A DNA stretch of 64,000 bases from JADLGL01 sp963732865 (lineage in GTDB: Bacteria; Pseudomonadota; Alphaproteobacteria; Rhizobiales; Kaistiaceae), in NCBI GenBank assembly GCA_963732865.1, contig CAVTBC010000003.1, forward strand, positions 62,001 to 126,000, given 5' to 3'. Both the position numbers and the translations under genes were made by a program. The notes beneath the pieces were generated by a model that was given only the letters and a program-made list of their open reading frames with translations, was not told the origin of the DNA and did not search any database. Below are positions 25,616 through 34,067 of this stretch, piece by piece. Position 1 is the stretch's first letter; every line of letters starts with the position of its first letter.

Positions 25616-26094
25616 CAGGCGCCCCCCTCGAAGCGACGGACGCGGCGGTCCATTTCACCGGTGAGGAGGTCCGAAGCGCTGGCGTCGGTGAGAGCGTGGA
25701 CGACCAGTTCGCCCCGGCGCCTGTCGACCTCGACGGTGATCGTGCCCGGCGTCAGCGTGATCGAATTGGCGTAGGTGGCGACACCAACGGCGGTCTTTGG
25801 ACCGATCGGGGCGCGGATGAGGCGCGGGCTGATCGGCAGGCGCGGGTCGAGGATGATGCGCGTCACGGCAAGGGTGGACTTGACAATCTCGCCGAACAGC
25901 CAAGGCCAGTAAAGAAAGCCGCCGATGAGGCGCTCGACCGGCAGACCCTCACTGTCGGAGATGCCGGCGATCCTGACAAGGAAAGCGACGACGAGCGCCG
26001 ACACCGCCCCCGAGCCGACCAGCCACGCCGAGTAGTGCCCGGATAGCAATAGCCAGAAGGCGAAAAGCAATAGGGCCTGGGCGATGAAACGCAT
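25615..26094 (-). CDS. mrpE: Mrp antiporter subunit E (MnhE), first gene of the operon
   Basis: 159 residues, MnhE family: two or three N-terminal helices, then FGEIVKSTLAVTRIILDPRL and YANSITLTPGTITVEVD, the family hallmark. It opens the antiporter operon; 212 bp separate it from the divergent msrB gene and must contain its promoter. The order E-F-G-A'-B-C-D equals the order MbhA to MbhH of archaeal membrane-bound hydrogenases rather than the A-to-G order of Bacillus Mrp. Confidence 0.95.
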   Translation of the reverse strand: MRFIAQALLLFAFWLLLSGHYSAWLVGSGAVSALVVAFLVRIAGISDSEGLPVERLIGGFLYWPWLFGEIVKSTLAVTRIILDPRLPISPRLIRAPIGPKTAVGVATYANSITLTPGTITVEVDRRRGELVVHALTDASASDLLTGEMDRRVRRFEGGA

Positions 26095-26306
26095 CCGGTC
26101 CGCTCCGGTCTCAACGCACCCGCCACCGCGCCGAAATCGGCCAGCAGGCTTTGCGTTACACGCACTTGTTATGACGGGATCGGCAGAACGCCAAGCTTTG
26201 GCGCCCTTCCGCGCTTGTGGTCCCCGACTTCAATCACGATCTAGGCTGCACCGCCCGCAATTCGATAGTTTCGTTGTGTCGCACCCCGTGACCCGTAGGA
26301 GGATCC

Positions 26307-26726
26307 ATGTCCGTCTCCAGCCGAGAGAAGATCGTCAAGACCGATGCCGAATGGCGCGCCATCCTGACGCCCGAGCAATATCGCGTGGCGCGGCAGCAAG
26401 GCACCGAGCGCGCCTTCACCGGACCCTATTGGGACGAGCATCGTGCCGGCCTCTATCGCTGCGTATCGTGCGGCGAGCCCCTGTTCCGTTCTGAAACGAA
26501 GTTCAATTCCGGCACGGGCTGGCCGAGCTTCTCGGCGCCGGTCGACCCTGAAGCGGTGGAGGACAAGGTCGACCGCTCGCACGGCATGGTTCGAACCGAG
26601 GCGCTCTGCACCCGCTGCGACGCCCATCTTGGCCATGTCTTCCCCGACGGCCCGGCCCCGACGGGCCTGCGCTATTGCATGAATGGGACGGCGCTTGATT
26701 TCGTGCCGGACGAAGGCGGGGCCTAG
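26307..26726 (+). CDS. msrB: Peptide methionine-R-sulfoxide reductase MsrB
   Basis: 139 residues, starting 4 bp after a perfect AGGAGG site. Two zinc-binding pairs (CVSC and CTRC), FNSGTGWPSFSAPV, and the catalytic cysteine in GLRYCMNGTALDF (about Cys126) are all present. It repairs oxidised methionine in cytosolic proteins. It converges on sodB, another oxidative-defence gene; their stop codons lie within two adjacent hairpins. Confidence 0.96.
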   Translation: MSVSSREKIVKTDAEWRAILTPEQYRVARQQGTERAFTGPYWDEHRAGLYRCVSCGEPLFRSETKFNSGTGWPSFSAPVDPEAVEDKVDRSHGMVRTEALCTRCDAHLGHVFPDGPAPTGLRYCMNGTALDFVPDEGGA

Positions 26727-26754
26727 CCCCGCCTTGGCCGCCTAGGTGGCGGCC
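26713..26754. terminator. Two adjacent hairpins across the msrB/sodB stop codons
   Basis: Hairpin 1 pairs AAGGCGGGGC (26713-26722) with GCCCCGCCTT (26726-26735), loop CTA, and holds the msrB stop. Hairpin 2 pairs GGCCGCC (26736-26742) with GGCGGCC (26748-26754), loop TAGGT, and holds the sodB stop. Neither has a T-tract, so intrinsic termination is uncertain; they may act as 3' end stabilisers or bidirectional attenuators for the convergent genes. Confidence 0.45.
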
Positions 26755-27341
26755 TCATACATCTCCGCAACGCGATCCCAATTGATCAGGCTGTCGACGA
26801 AGGCCTCGAGATATTTCGGCCGGGCGTTGCGGTAGTCGATGTAATAGGAGTGCTCCCACACATCGCAGCCGAGAATCGGCCGGGCGGCATGGACCAGCGG
26901 GTTCTCGCCGTTTGGCGTCTTCATGATTTCGAGCTTGCCGTTCTTCACGGCGAGCCAACACCAGCCCGAACCGAACTGGCCGACACCGGCCTGAACGAAA
27001 TCGGCGCGGAATTTGTCATAGCCGCCAAGATCGGAATCGATCGCCGCCTGCAGGGCACCGGGAAGCTTGTTGCCGCCGCCACCCGCCTTCATCCACTGCC
27101 AGAACTGGATATGGTTGTAGTGCTGTCCGGCATTGTTGAAGAGACCGGCATTCTTGCCGAAGCTCTCCTTGACGATGTCCTCAAGGCCTTTGTTCTCCAG
27201 CCCCGAGCCTTCCAGCAGCTTGTTGCCGTTGGTGACATAGGCCTGATGGTGCTTGTCATGATGGTATTCGAGCGTCTCAGCGGACATGAAAGGCTGAAGC
27301 GCGTCATAGGCATAGGGAAGTTCTGGCAGCTCGAACGCCAT
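26742..27341 (-). CDS. sodB: Superoxide dismutase [Fe/Mn], SodB type
   Basis: 199 residues, family length. Metal ligands are seen in order: His of EYHHDKHH, His of HYNHIQFWQW, then Asp and His of LGCDVWEHSYYIDY. NNAGQHYNHIQFW and the GLFNN region resemble alphaproteobacterial SodB of the iron or cambialistic type. No signal peptide, so cytoplasmic. The start follows AGGAGGAACAAACG. Converges on msrB. Confidence 0.95.
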   Translation of the reverse strand: MAFELPELPYAYDALQPFMSAETLEYHHDKHHQAYVTNGNKLLEGSGLENKGLEDIVKESFGKNAGLFNNAGQHYNHIQFWQWMKAGGGGNKLPGALQAAIDSDLGGYDKFRADFVQAGVGQFGSGWCWLAVKNGKLEIMKTPNGENPLVHAARPILGCDVWEHSYYIDYRNARPKYLEAFVDSLINWDRVAEMYEAAT

Positions 27342-27400
27342 CGTTTGTTCCTCCTAGTGATTTCGGAGCCGGGAAGGCCTTGGCAGCCTGAGATGTCCCT

Positions 27401-27429
27401 GACATAAGCGGCTCGCCGTTTGTCAGCAA
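27401..27429 (-). promoter_or_regulatory. Candidate sodB promoter
   Basis: On the minus strand TTGCTG (27429-27424) and TATGTC (27406-27401) are separated by 17 bp, about 60 bp upstream of the sodB start. The fit to the alphaproteobacterial housekeeping consensus is fair, not strong. Confidence 0.35.
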
Positions 27430-27526
27430 GGTCACCCATGGCGGGGGGCGAGCGCTTCGCCAGGATTGCCTACTTCGTGAGGCCGAGTGTAGAGGTTCGG
27501 TCGACCGGCCTTCGGAGCAGATCTCT

Positions 27527-27886
27527 ATGGACGAGTTGATCGAACGCATCGAGCGAAAGGCGGGCCTCTCCCCCGAGGCGGCGCGCAAGTCGATTGCGAC
27601 GATCCTCACTTATCTCGACAAGAACGCCCCGAGACAACGCATGGTCGAACTTTACGCCGCCGTGCCCGGCGCGGAGGCGTTGGTCGGCAAGCGACGCGGC
27701 GGCATTTTCGGCATGTTCAACAGCGGCTTGGCCGGCATCTACACCCAACTCGCGGCGGCCGGGTTCTCCCAGGAACAGATGCAGATGGCCGGGGAAGAGG
27801 TCGTCGCCTTCGCCCGCGAAAAGGTCGGGCATGACGCGGTGGAAGATCTGATCGCCAAAACGCCTGGGATTCGCCAGCTTTTCTGA
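27527..27886 (+). CDS. DUF2267-like small helical protein
   Basis: 119 residues, no signal peptide or membrane helix. MDELIERIERKAGLSPEAARKSIATILTYLDKNAPRQRM is the type of helical repeat found in DUF2267-like proteins, followed by a Gly-rich hinge (KRRGGIFGMFNSG) and a second helical half. GGAG is nine bases upstream of the ATG. It precedes the Tat-exported repeat protein by 71 bp on the same strand. Function unknown. Confidence 0.72.
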   Translation: MDELIERIERKAGLSPEAARKSIATILTYLDKNAPRQRMVELYAAVPGAEALVGKRRGGIFGMFNSGLAGIYTQLAAAGFSQEQMQMAGEEVVAFAREKVGHDAVEDLIAKTPGIRQLF

Positions 27887-27957
27887 CCGGACGCGGATTC
27901 GTGCCATCGCGGCACAGTTTCGCCCGGCACGCGGCTTGAAGCGTTGTACCCATCAAC

Positions 27958-29340
27958 ATGGATGGGCCGATGCATCGCCGCCAGTTCCTCACGCTCGCCA
28001 CGACAGCCGCCCTCGCCCCCGTGATCGCGGCCCCCGCCCGCGCGAACGGACCCCTTGTGACGGCTCAGCTGCGCGGTTCGATTAGCGGCGCGGAGCTCGG
28101 CCTCCGCCCCAGCGCCACGGACGATCAGAGCCAGATTCTCCAGGCGGCAATCAACACCGCGGCACAGAACGACCGGACGCTGTTTCTCGCGGCGGGCCAA
28201 TATCTTGTCTCGAACATCTCGCTGCCGGCGCGGGCCCGGATTACCGGCATCGCCGGTGAGACGCGCCTGACTTATACCGGCGCCGGCTACCTTGTGATCG
28301 CCGATGGATCGGAGCTGGTGCGGCTGACGGATCTCGTTTTCGACGGCGCCAATCGCCCGCTCGGCGAATATGTGCCCGGTACGGTTCATCTCAGTGACGT
28401 TCCCGACGCGGTCATCGAGGGCTGCCACTTCATGGGAAGCGGCCAGTCGGCCCTCGCCTTCGACCGGTCGGGCGGACGAATCACCGGCAATGTCATCTCC
28501 GGTGCGGCCGAGGCCGGCATCCGCGCGATCGAATCGACCGGCCTTTCCGTCACCGACAACACCGTCAGCGACTGCGGCAATGCCGGCATCCTCATCTACC
28601 GCTGGACCCCGGGCGAGGATGGTTCGCTGGTGCTGGGCAACCGGGTCGAGCGGATCCGTGCCGACAATGGCGGAACCGGGCAATATGGCAATGGCATCAA
28701 CGTGTTCCAGGCGCACAATGTGACGGTGTCGCAAAATCGGATTGGCGATTGCGCCTTCACCGCGGTGCGCGCCAACAGCGCCGACAATGTGCAGATTACG
28801 GGCAACAATTGCAGCCGGCTTGGCGAAGTGGCGATCTTCTCCGAATTCGCCTTCGAGGCAGCCGTCATCAGCGACAACATTATCGACACGGCCGCCACCG
28901 GCATCAGTGTCGCGAACTCGGACAGCGGCGGGCAAATCGCCGTGGTCAATGGCAACATCGTCCGCAATCTCACCGGCGAGGGCCCCTACCCCGACGACGC
29001 GCCCGGATTCGGTATCGGAATCAACGTGGAAGCCGATTCGGCGGTGAGCGGCAACGTTATCGACGGCGCGCCTCTTGCCGGCATCTGGCTGGGCTACGGG
29101 CCCTATCTCCGCGACGTTGCGGTGACCGGAAACGTTATCCGCTCTTCTCCTGTGGGAATCACCGTCAGCGTCGTCGAGGGCGTTGGCGCTGCCTTGATTT
29201 CCAACAATCTCATCGATGGAGCGAGCGGCGGGGCCATCGTCGGGATGCGCTGGGCGGACGCCGCGACCGGTGACCTAACCCTTTCCGGCGCCGAAGATTT
29301 CGACTGGCTGACGATCTCCGGCAACAGAACAGCCCGCTAG
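27958..29340 (+). CDS. TIGR03808 family Tat-exported repeat protein, predicted beta-helix
   Basis: 460 residues (456 from the second ATG at 27970, which would begin MHRRQFLTLA). The twin-arginine signal RRQFLTLATTAALAP is clear, with cleavage near ARANG. The mature part contains many short repeats such as ITGNVISGAAEAGIRAIES, VTDNTVSDCGNAGILIY, VSQNRIGDCAFTAVRAN and ISDNIIDTAATGISVAN, the pattern of a right-handed parallel beta-helix as in pectate lyases. This matches TIGR03808, a Rhizobiales family of unknown function. A carbohydrate target in the envelope is plausible. Confidence 0.87.
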   Translation: MDGPMHRRQFLTLATTAALAPVIAAPARANGPLVTAQLRGSISGAELGLRPSATDDQSQILQAAINTAAQNDRTLFLAAGQYLVSNISLPARARITGIAGETRLTYTGAGYLVIADGSELVRLTDLVFDGANRPLGEYVPGTVHLSDVPDAVIEGCHFMGSGQSALAFDRSGGRITGNVISGAAEAGIRAIESTGLSVTDNTVSDCGNAGILIYRWTPGEDGSLVLGNRVERIRADNGGTGQYGNGINVFQAHNVTVSQNRIGDCAFTAVRANSADNVQITGNNCSRLGEVAIFSEFAFEAAVISDNIIDTAATGISVANSDSGGQIAVVNGNIVRNLTGEGPYPDDAPGFGIGINVEADSAVSGNVIDGAPLAGIWLGYGPYLRDVAVTGNVIRSSPVGITVSVVEGVGAALISNNLIDGASGGAIVGMRWADAATGDLTLSGAEDFDWLTISGNRTAR

Positions 29341-29648
29341 CGGCTCGACAAGTTGTCCTGAAAACAGGCTTGCTGCACTCCGGCTTCCGTCGGATAACGT
29401 CCCTTTGTCTGTTTCACGCAGCGGGGTTCACCCGTTGCGCGGCGCTGTTGCGGCAAAGCCGACAGCGCCGAAGTACAGTCGGCGGCGCTTACTTTTGCCC
29501 GCAGGCTGCGGGGGGAAGGTTGGACAGCGACCGCATGATGGCCAACAGATTGTAGGCTTCAGCTTTGCCCCGGTTTTGACGGGCTGCTTGCGATCCCAGG
29601 TGACTTTTCGGCCAAGCGTTCCAGGTCCGGTCTTCCCCCTTTTCATTC
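29341..29648. other. Intergenic region upstream of mutL
   Basis: 308 bp. Short ORFs cross it on both strands (for example 29489-29686 minus), but none has a ribosome binding site or a recognisable motif. A weak inverted repeat AGCGCCG (29464-29470) / CGGCGCT (29483-29489) is present. A decayed gene or element remnant is possible but not shown. Confidence 0.4.
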
Positions 29649-31466
29649 TTGGCCGACGATCGAATTGAGGCCACGGCCCTGACCATTCACCGTCTGAGCG
29701 ACGAGATCATCAACCGCATCGCGGCGGGCGAGGTGGTCGAGCGGCCGGCCAGCGTCGTCAAGGAACTCATCGAAAACGCCATCGACGCCGGCGCCCGGCG
29801 GATCGAAATCGCCACCGCGGCGGGCGGCATGGCGCTGATCCGCATCTCCGATGATGGCGCCGGCATCTCGCGCGACGACCTCACACTGGCGGTCGAGCGG
29901 CATTGCACGTCGAAACTCAAGGGTGACCTCAGCGCCATCGAGACGCTCGGCTTTCGTGGCGAGGCGCTGGCCTCGATCGGCGCCGTCGCTCGCCTCGGCA
30001 TCTCAAGCCGGCAGCGCGGCAGCGACCATGGCTGGCGGGTCGGCGTCGAGGGCGGCCATATGCTGGATATTCAACCGGCGGCGATTTCTCCCGGGACACA
30101 AGTTGAGGTGCGCGACCTCTTCTTCGCGACGCCCGCCCGCCTGAAATTCATGAAGTCCGAGCGGGCCGAGGCGGCGGCGATCAGCGATGTCGTACGGCAG
30201 ACGGCGATGGCGCATCCCGAGGTCCGCTTCGTCCTTTCCGGCAGCGACCGCGCCCTCACCGACTTCGCCGCGAGCGGTGAGGACGGGCGGCTGCAGCGGA
30301 TGGAGCAGGTTCTCGGCGCAGAGTTCCGCGATAACGCCATCGCCATCGACGCCGAGCGGGAGGGCATCCGCCTGACGGGCTTCGCCGGACTGCCAACGTT
30401 CAATCGCGGCAATTCCTCGCGCCAGTTCTTCTTCGTCAACGGCCGACCGGTACGGGACAAGCAGCTTTTCGGCGCCCTGCGCGCCGCCTACGCCGATTTC
30501 CTCTCGCGCGACCGGCATCCGGTGGCCGCTCTGTTCATCGAAGCGCCGGCCAAATTCGTTGACGTCAACGTCCATCCGGCGAAGGCCGAAGTGCAATTCC
30601 GCGATCCCGGGCTGGTGCGCGGGCTGGTCGTTGGCGCGATCCGCGAGACGCTCGCCGAGGCCGGCCATCGTTCTTCCTCGACCGGCGCCGCGGCGATGCA
30701 GAACGCCTTCGCGCGGCGGCAACCGGCCTTCGCGGCGCAGACGATGCGCCATTATGCGCCGTTCGATCCGCCCCCATCGCCGCAGCGTGGCTTTGGTGAG
30801 GACGGACAAACGGCGCTTGCCGATATCGGCGTCAGCGCCGATGTCCGGCCCGATGTCATTGCGGCGATGCCGGCCGACGCGGTGTCGCGCCCGCTCGGCG
30901 CGGCGCGCGCCCAGCTGCATGAAAACTACATCATCGCGCAGACCGAGGACGGGTTCATCGTCGTCGACCAGCATGCGGCGCATGAGCGGCTCGTCTATGA
31001 GCGCCTCAAGGAAGAGATCCGCGCCAAGGGTGTGGCGACGCAAATGCTTTTGGTTCCGGAGGTCGTCGATTTGCCGGCCGAGGATGTCGCCCGCATTGCG
31101 GCGCGCTCTGCCGAACTGGCGGAGTTCGGCCTGGTGCTCGAGGCCTTCGGGCCCGGCGCTATCGCCGTCCGTGAGGTGCCGGCCCTTCTCGACGGCGTCG
31201 ACATCAAAGGCCTCGTCAACGACCTTGCCGACGAACTCGGCGAACTCGACTCGGCGGCGACGCTGGAACAGCGCATCGACAAGGTCGCCGGGACCATGGC
31301 CTGCCATGGTTCAGTGCGTTCGGGGCGACGGCTCCGCCCTGAGGAGATGGACGCGCTGCTGCGCCAGATGGAAGGGGTGCCTTATTCCGGCCAGTGCATT
31401 CACGGCCGGCCGACCTATATCGAGTTGAAGCTCACCGATCTCGAGCGGCTGTTTGGACGGCGGTAG
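29649..31466 (+). CDS. mutL: DNA mismatch repair protein MutL, with endonuclease motif
   Basis: 605 residues if begun at TTG 29649. GHKL ATPase motifs: GEVVERPASVVKELIENAIDAGA, DDGAGI and TLGFRGEALASI. The C-terminal domain has DQHAAHERLVYE, matching the DQHA-x2-E-x4-E endonuclease motif, plus ACHGSVRSGRRL, CIHGRPT and the terminal FGRR, so it should nick DNA itself, as in bacteria without MutH. The start is unusual: homologues begin at about TIHRLSDEIINRIAAGE, and here a CTG at 29679 with GAGG eight bases upstream fits better than the TTG at 29649, which has no visible binding site. Confidence 0.95.
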   Translation: MADDRIEATALTIHRLSDEIINRIAAGEVVERPASVVKELIENAIDAGARRIEIATAAGGMALIRISDDGAGISRDDLTLAVERHCTSKLKGDLSAIETLGFRGEALASIGAVARLGISSRQRGSDHGWRVGVEGGHMLDIQPAAISPGTQVEVRDLFFATPARLKFMKSERAEAAAISDVVRQTAMAHPEVRFVLSGSDRALTDFAASGEDGRLQRMEQVLGAEFRDNAIAIDAEREGIRLTGFAGLPTFNRGNSSRQFFFVNGRPVRDKQLFGALRAAYADFLSRDRHPVAALFIEAPAKFVDVNVHPAKAEVQFRDPGLVRGLVVGAIRETLAEAGHRSSSTGAAAMQNAFARRQPAFAAQTMRHYAPFDPPPSPQRGFGEDGQTALADIGVSADVRPDVIAAMPADAVSRPLGAARAQLHENYIIAQTEDGFIVVDQHAAHERLVYERLKEEIRAKGVATQMLLVPEVVDLPAEDVARIAARSAELAEFGLVLEAFGPGAIAVREVPALLDGVDIKGLVNDLADELGELDSAATLEQRIDKVAGTMACHGSVRSGRRLRPEEMDALLRQMEGVPYSGQCIHGRPTYIELKLTDLERLFGRR

Positions 31467-31527
31467 TAAGGATTTGCGCCAGCGCCGACGCCGAGACTAC
31501 ACTGGGCGGCAGCGCGGAGTGAGGCGA

Positions 31528-31761
31528 TTGAACCGTATCGATATTTCGGGTCATGGCGGCGAGGCACGCATCCGCTATCTCGACGGCGACTACCAGGTGA
31601 TCTCGCCGGGGTCGTTCGTGCGCTGCGCCGTGACCGGCGTGCCGATCCCGCTCGAAGAACTGCGCTATTGGAGCGTCGCGCGGCAGGAGGCCTATGTCGA
31701 TGCCGCCGCTTCGCTGACGGCGCATCAGCGGGCCATGCAGAAATCAGAGACCGGCGGCTGA
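31528..31761 (+). CDS. DUF2093 family protein
   Basis: 77 residues from a TTG start behind GGAGTGAGG. GGEARIRYLDGDYQVISPGSFVRCAVTGVPIPLEELRYWSV is the DUF2093 core, including the invariant-looking Cys and the Pro-Ile-Pro turn. Small alphaproteobacterial family of unknown function. Its 3' end overlaps that of the convergent lpxK by 18 bp. Confidence 0.87.
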   Translation: MNRIDISGHGGEARIRYLDGDYQVISPGSFVRCAVTGVPIPLEELRYWSVARQEAYVDAAASLTAHQRAMQKSETGG

Positions 31762-32778
31762 ACGGCGCTTGCTGCGTCCAGTGCGAACGGCCTCGACCGT
31801 CGCGGCGATGAGCCGGCGGACTGCATCGGCTGATTCAAACTGAAGTTCGACCGCGAATATTTCGCTGCGCTCGCGCAATTCGCCGGCGCGTCCCTCCGCC
31901 CCGGCCAGCCGGGCGTGATCCTTCTCCGTCGTCACCAGCCGAATGGCGCCGGCATTGGCATGGGCAAGCAGCGCCTCGGCCTCAGCCTCGGTGTAGAAAT
32001 GATGGTCGGGAAATGACGTCCTGCCCGCAAAATGCGCGCCGGCTTCTTCCAGCGCCGCAAAGAACTTCTCCGGTCGGCCGATGCCGGCGAATGCCAGGAA
32101 ATTGCCTCCCCGCCAAGCGTCGGGCGTGATCGGCGCAAGGCGCGCCTGCATGATCTGTTTGCCGGCCTTCGCGGCCAGGCGGATGAGACCCTTCGGCGCC
32201 GCTCCCTCGCCGACAATGACGATGGCGTCGGTCAAGGCCAATTGCCCTGGTAGCGCCGCCCGGAGCGGTCCCGCGGGCATCGCCATGCGGTTGCCCAGCC
32301 CAACCGCCGCGTCGGTGACGACGAGCGTCAGATCCTTGCCGAGCGATGGATTCTGGAAGCCGTCATCCATGATGATGAGGTCGACGCCGGCCTCTTCCAA
32401 GATCCGGGCGCCGCGCGGGCGATCGGCGGAGACGACAGTCGGACCGATCTCGGCGAGCAGGCGGGGCTCGTCGCCGACCCGGCGCGGATCGTCCTGGCCG
32501 CCGACCAGCAGTGGGCCGGGCTCGGCGCCGCCATAACCGCGGGTGAGAAAGCCAGGCTTCAGCCCAAGCTCGATCGCAATCTGACCGATGGCAATTGCCG
32601 CCGGCGTCTTCCCCTCGCCGCCCGCCGTATAGTTGCCGATACAGACGACCGGGATGGCCGGCCAGTATTCCGGCTTGCGGCGCATGCGGCGCGCGACGCT
32701 CTGTCCGTAGAGCCAACCCGCTGGCGCCAACGCCAGTGCCACGGGGCCGCGCCGCGCCCAGAAATGCGGGGGCCTCAT
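31744..32778 (-). CDS. lpxK: Tetraacyldisaccharide 4'-kinase LpxK
   Basis: 344 residues. An N-terminal amphipathic start (PPHFWARRGPVALALAPAGWLYG), then GNYTAGGEGKTP, the Walker A loop at about 47-58, and IIMDDGFQNPSLGKDLTLVV, all diagnostic of LpxK, the inner-membrane kinase that phosphorylates the lipid A precursor at the 4' position. It overlaps the waaA stop as ATGA and belongs to a lipid A/core operon. Confidence 0.96.
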   Translation of the reverse strand: MRPPHFWARRGPVALALAPAGWLYGQSVARRMRRKPEYWPAIPVVCIGNYTAGGEGKTPAAIAIGQIAIELGLKPGFLTRGYGGAEPGPLLVGGQDDPRRVGDEPRLLAEIGPTVVSADRPRGARILEEAGVDLIIMDDGFQNPSLGKDLTLVVTDAAVGLGNRMAMPAGPLRAALPGQLALTDAIVIVGEGAAPKGLIRLAAKAGKQIMQARLAPITPDAWRGGNFLAFAGIGRPEKFFAALEEAGAHFAGRTSFPDHHFYTEAEAEALLAHANAGAIRLVTTEKDHARLAGAEGRAGELRERSEIFAVELQFESADAVRRLIAATVEAVRTGRSKRRSAAGL

Positions 32779-34067
32779 GGTTTCGCGCCGGACTTATCCA
32801 GATAGGGTTGCAGGGCGTCCAAGGTGCGGCCGAGAGCCCCGGCGAAAGTTGCCATGGCGGCCTCAGCCGATGCTGTCTGCCGGCGAAGCGCGGCCGGATC
32901 GTCGAACAGGCGTCCGACCTCCTGGGCCAAATCCTCGGGCGTGACGACGGCGACGGAGCCACCGGCTGCTTCCAGCACCTCATAGATGGCGGCGAAATTG
33001 CCGGTCAGCGGCCCGTGCAGGACGGCGGCACCGAGCGCCACCGGCTCCGCCGGATTGTGACCGCCGACAGGCACCAGCGACCCTCCGACGAAGGCGACAT
33101 CGGCCAAGCGATAGAACAGGCCGAGCTCGCCCAGCGTGTCCGCGATCATGATTCCCCCTTCGGGCGAAAGGCCGCGATCATTGCTGCGGCGCCAGTGCGG
33201 GATGCCGCGATCGGACAGCATGGCGGCGATCTCCGATCCGCGGACAGGGTGACGTGGAACGATGGCAGTGATGAGACCGGGATAGCGTGCGGCGAGGAGG
33301 CGGTGCGCCTCGGCGACGATCTCGTCCTCACCCGGATGCGTGCTGGCGGCGAGGAAGAACGGACGGTTACCGAGGCGGCCGCGAAGGTCCGCCAATGTCA
33401 CCTCGTCGGCGTCCGGCGGCGCCATGTCGAATTTGAGATTGCCGACGGCCCTGGCCTCGCGAATGCCGAGCCGGGCGAGGCGCGCGGCATCTTCGTCCGA
33501 CTGTGTCAGCGCAAGGGCGATGCGGCTGAAGATGCGGCGCGGGGCGCGCCCGAGGAATCGCCAGCGGCGAAAAGACCGGTCGGACATGCGCGCATTGACG
33601 ATGACATGCGGCACGTTGCGGCGCGCCAGCTGATCGGTGATGACCGGCCAGATTTCGGATTCCACGAAAAGGGCCAGATGCGGCTTCCAGTGATCGAGGA
33701 AGCGACTGACAAAGGGAACGATGTCCACCGTCGCGAATTGATGCAGCACGCCTTCCGGCGGATTGCGCGCCGCGGTCGTGGCGCCGGTGACCGTGATGGT
33801 GGTGAGGACGACAAACCAGCCGTCGGCGGCCAGGCGCCCGATCAATGGCAAGACTGCATTCGTTTCGCCGACCGAAGCGGCGTGGACCCAGATCACTGGC
33901 CGGTCGGGTCGCGGCATACTCGCTATGCCGTAGCGTTCGCCTCGCCGCTCCCGGACCTCGAGACCGCGTCCGGCCCGGCCGTTGAGCCACATCGGTATGA
34001 ACGGAATGAGGAGCCGCCCGGCGAAGCCGTATGTGGCCAGCACGGCGCTCCCGACCGGCTCAGCCAT
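32775..34067 (-). CDS. waaA: 3-deoxy-D-manno-octulosonate (Kdo) transferase WaaA
   Basis: 430 residues from the ATG at 34067, which gives the expected short N-terminal anchor; the frame is open to 34520 but that extension runs antiparallel in composition through the DUF374 gene and has no homology features. GT30 motifs: IWVHAASVGETNAVLPLI with the catalytic Glu, FVESEIWP, NARMSDRS, and GGSLVPVGGHNPAEPVALG. It attaches Kdo to lipid IVA on the cytoplasmic face. It overlaps the DUF374 gene by 8 bp and lpxK by 4 bp. Confidence 0.95.
   Translation of the reverse strand: MAEPVGSAVLATYGFAGRLLIPFIPMWLNGRAGRGLEVRERRGERYGIASMPRPDRPVIWVHAASVGETNAVLPLIGRLAADGWFVVLTTITVTGATTAARNPPEGVLHQFATVDIVPFVSRFLDHWKPHLALFVESEIWPVITDQLARRNVPHVIVNARMSDRSFRRWRFLGRAPRRIFSRIALALTQSDEDAARLARLGIREARAVGNLKFDMAPPDADEVTLADLRGRLGNRPFFLAASTHPGEDEIVAEAHRLLAARYPGLITAIVPRHPVRGSEIAAMLSDRGIPHWRRSNDRGLSPEGGIMIADTLGELGLFYRLADVAFVGGSLVPVGGHNPAEPVALGAAVLHGPLTGNFAAIYEVLEAAGGSVAVVTPEDLAQEVGRLFDDPAALRRQTASAEAAMATFAGALGRTLDALQPYLDKSGAKP

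Noticed and set aside
27739..28935. 398-codon minus-strand frame
   Set aside because: Antisense to the Tat-exported repeat protein gene; repetitive only because the real gene is repetitive.
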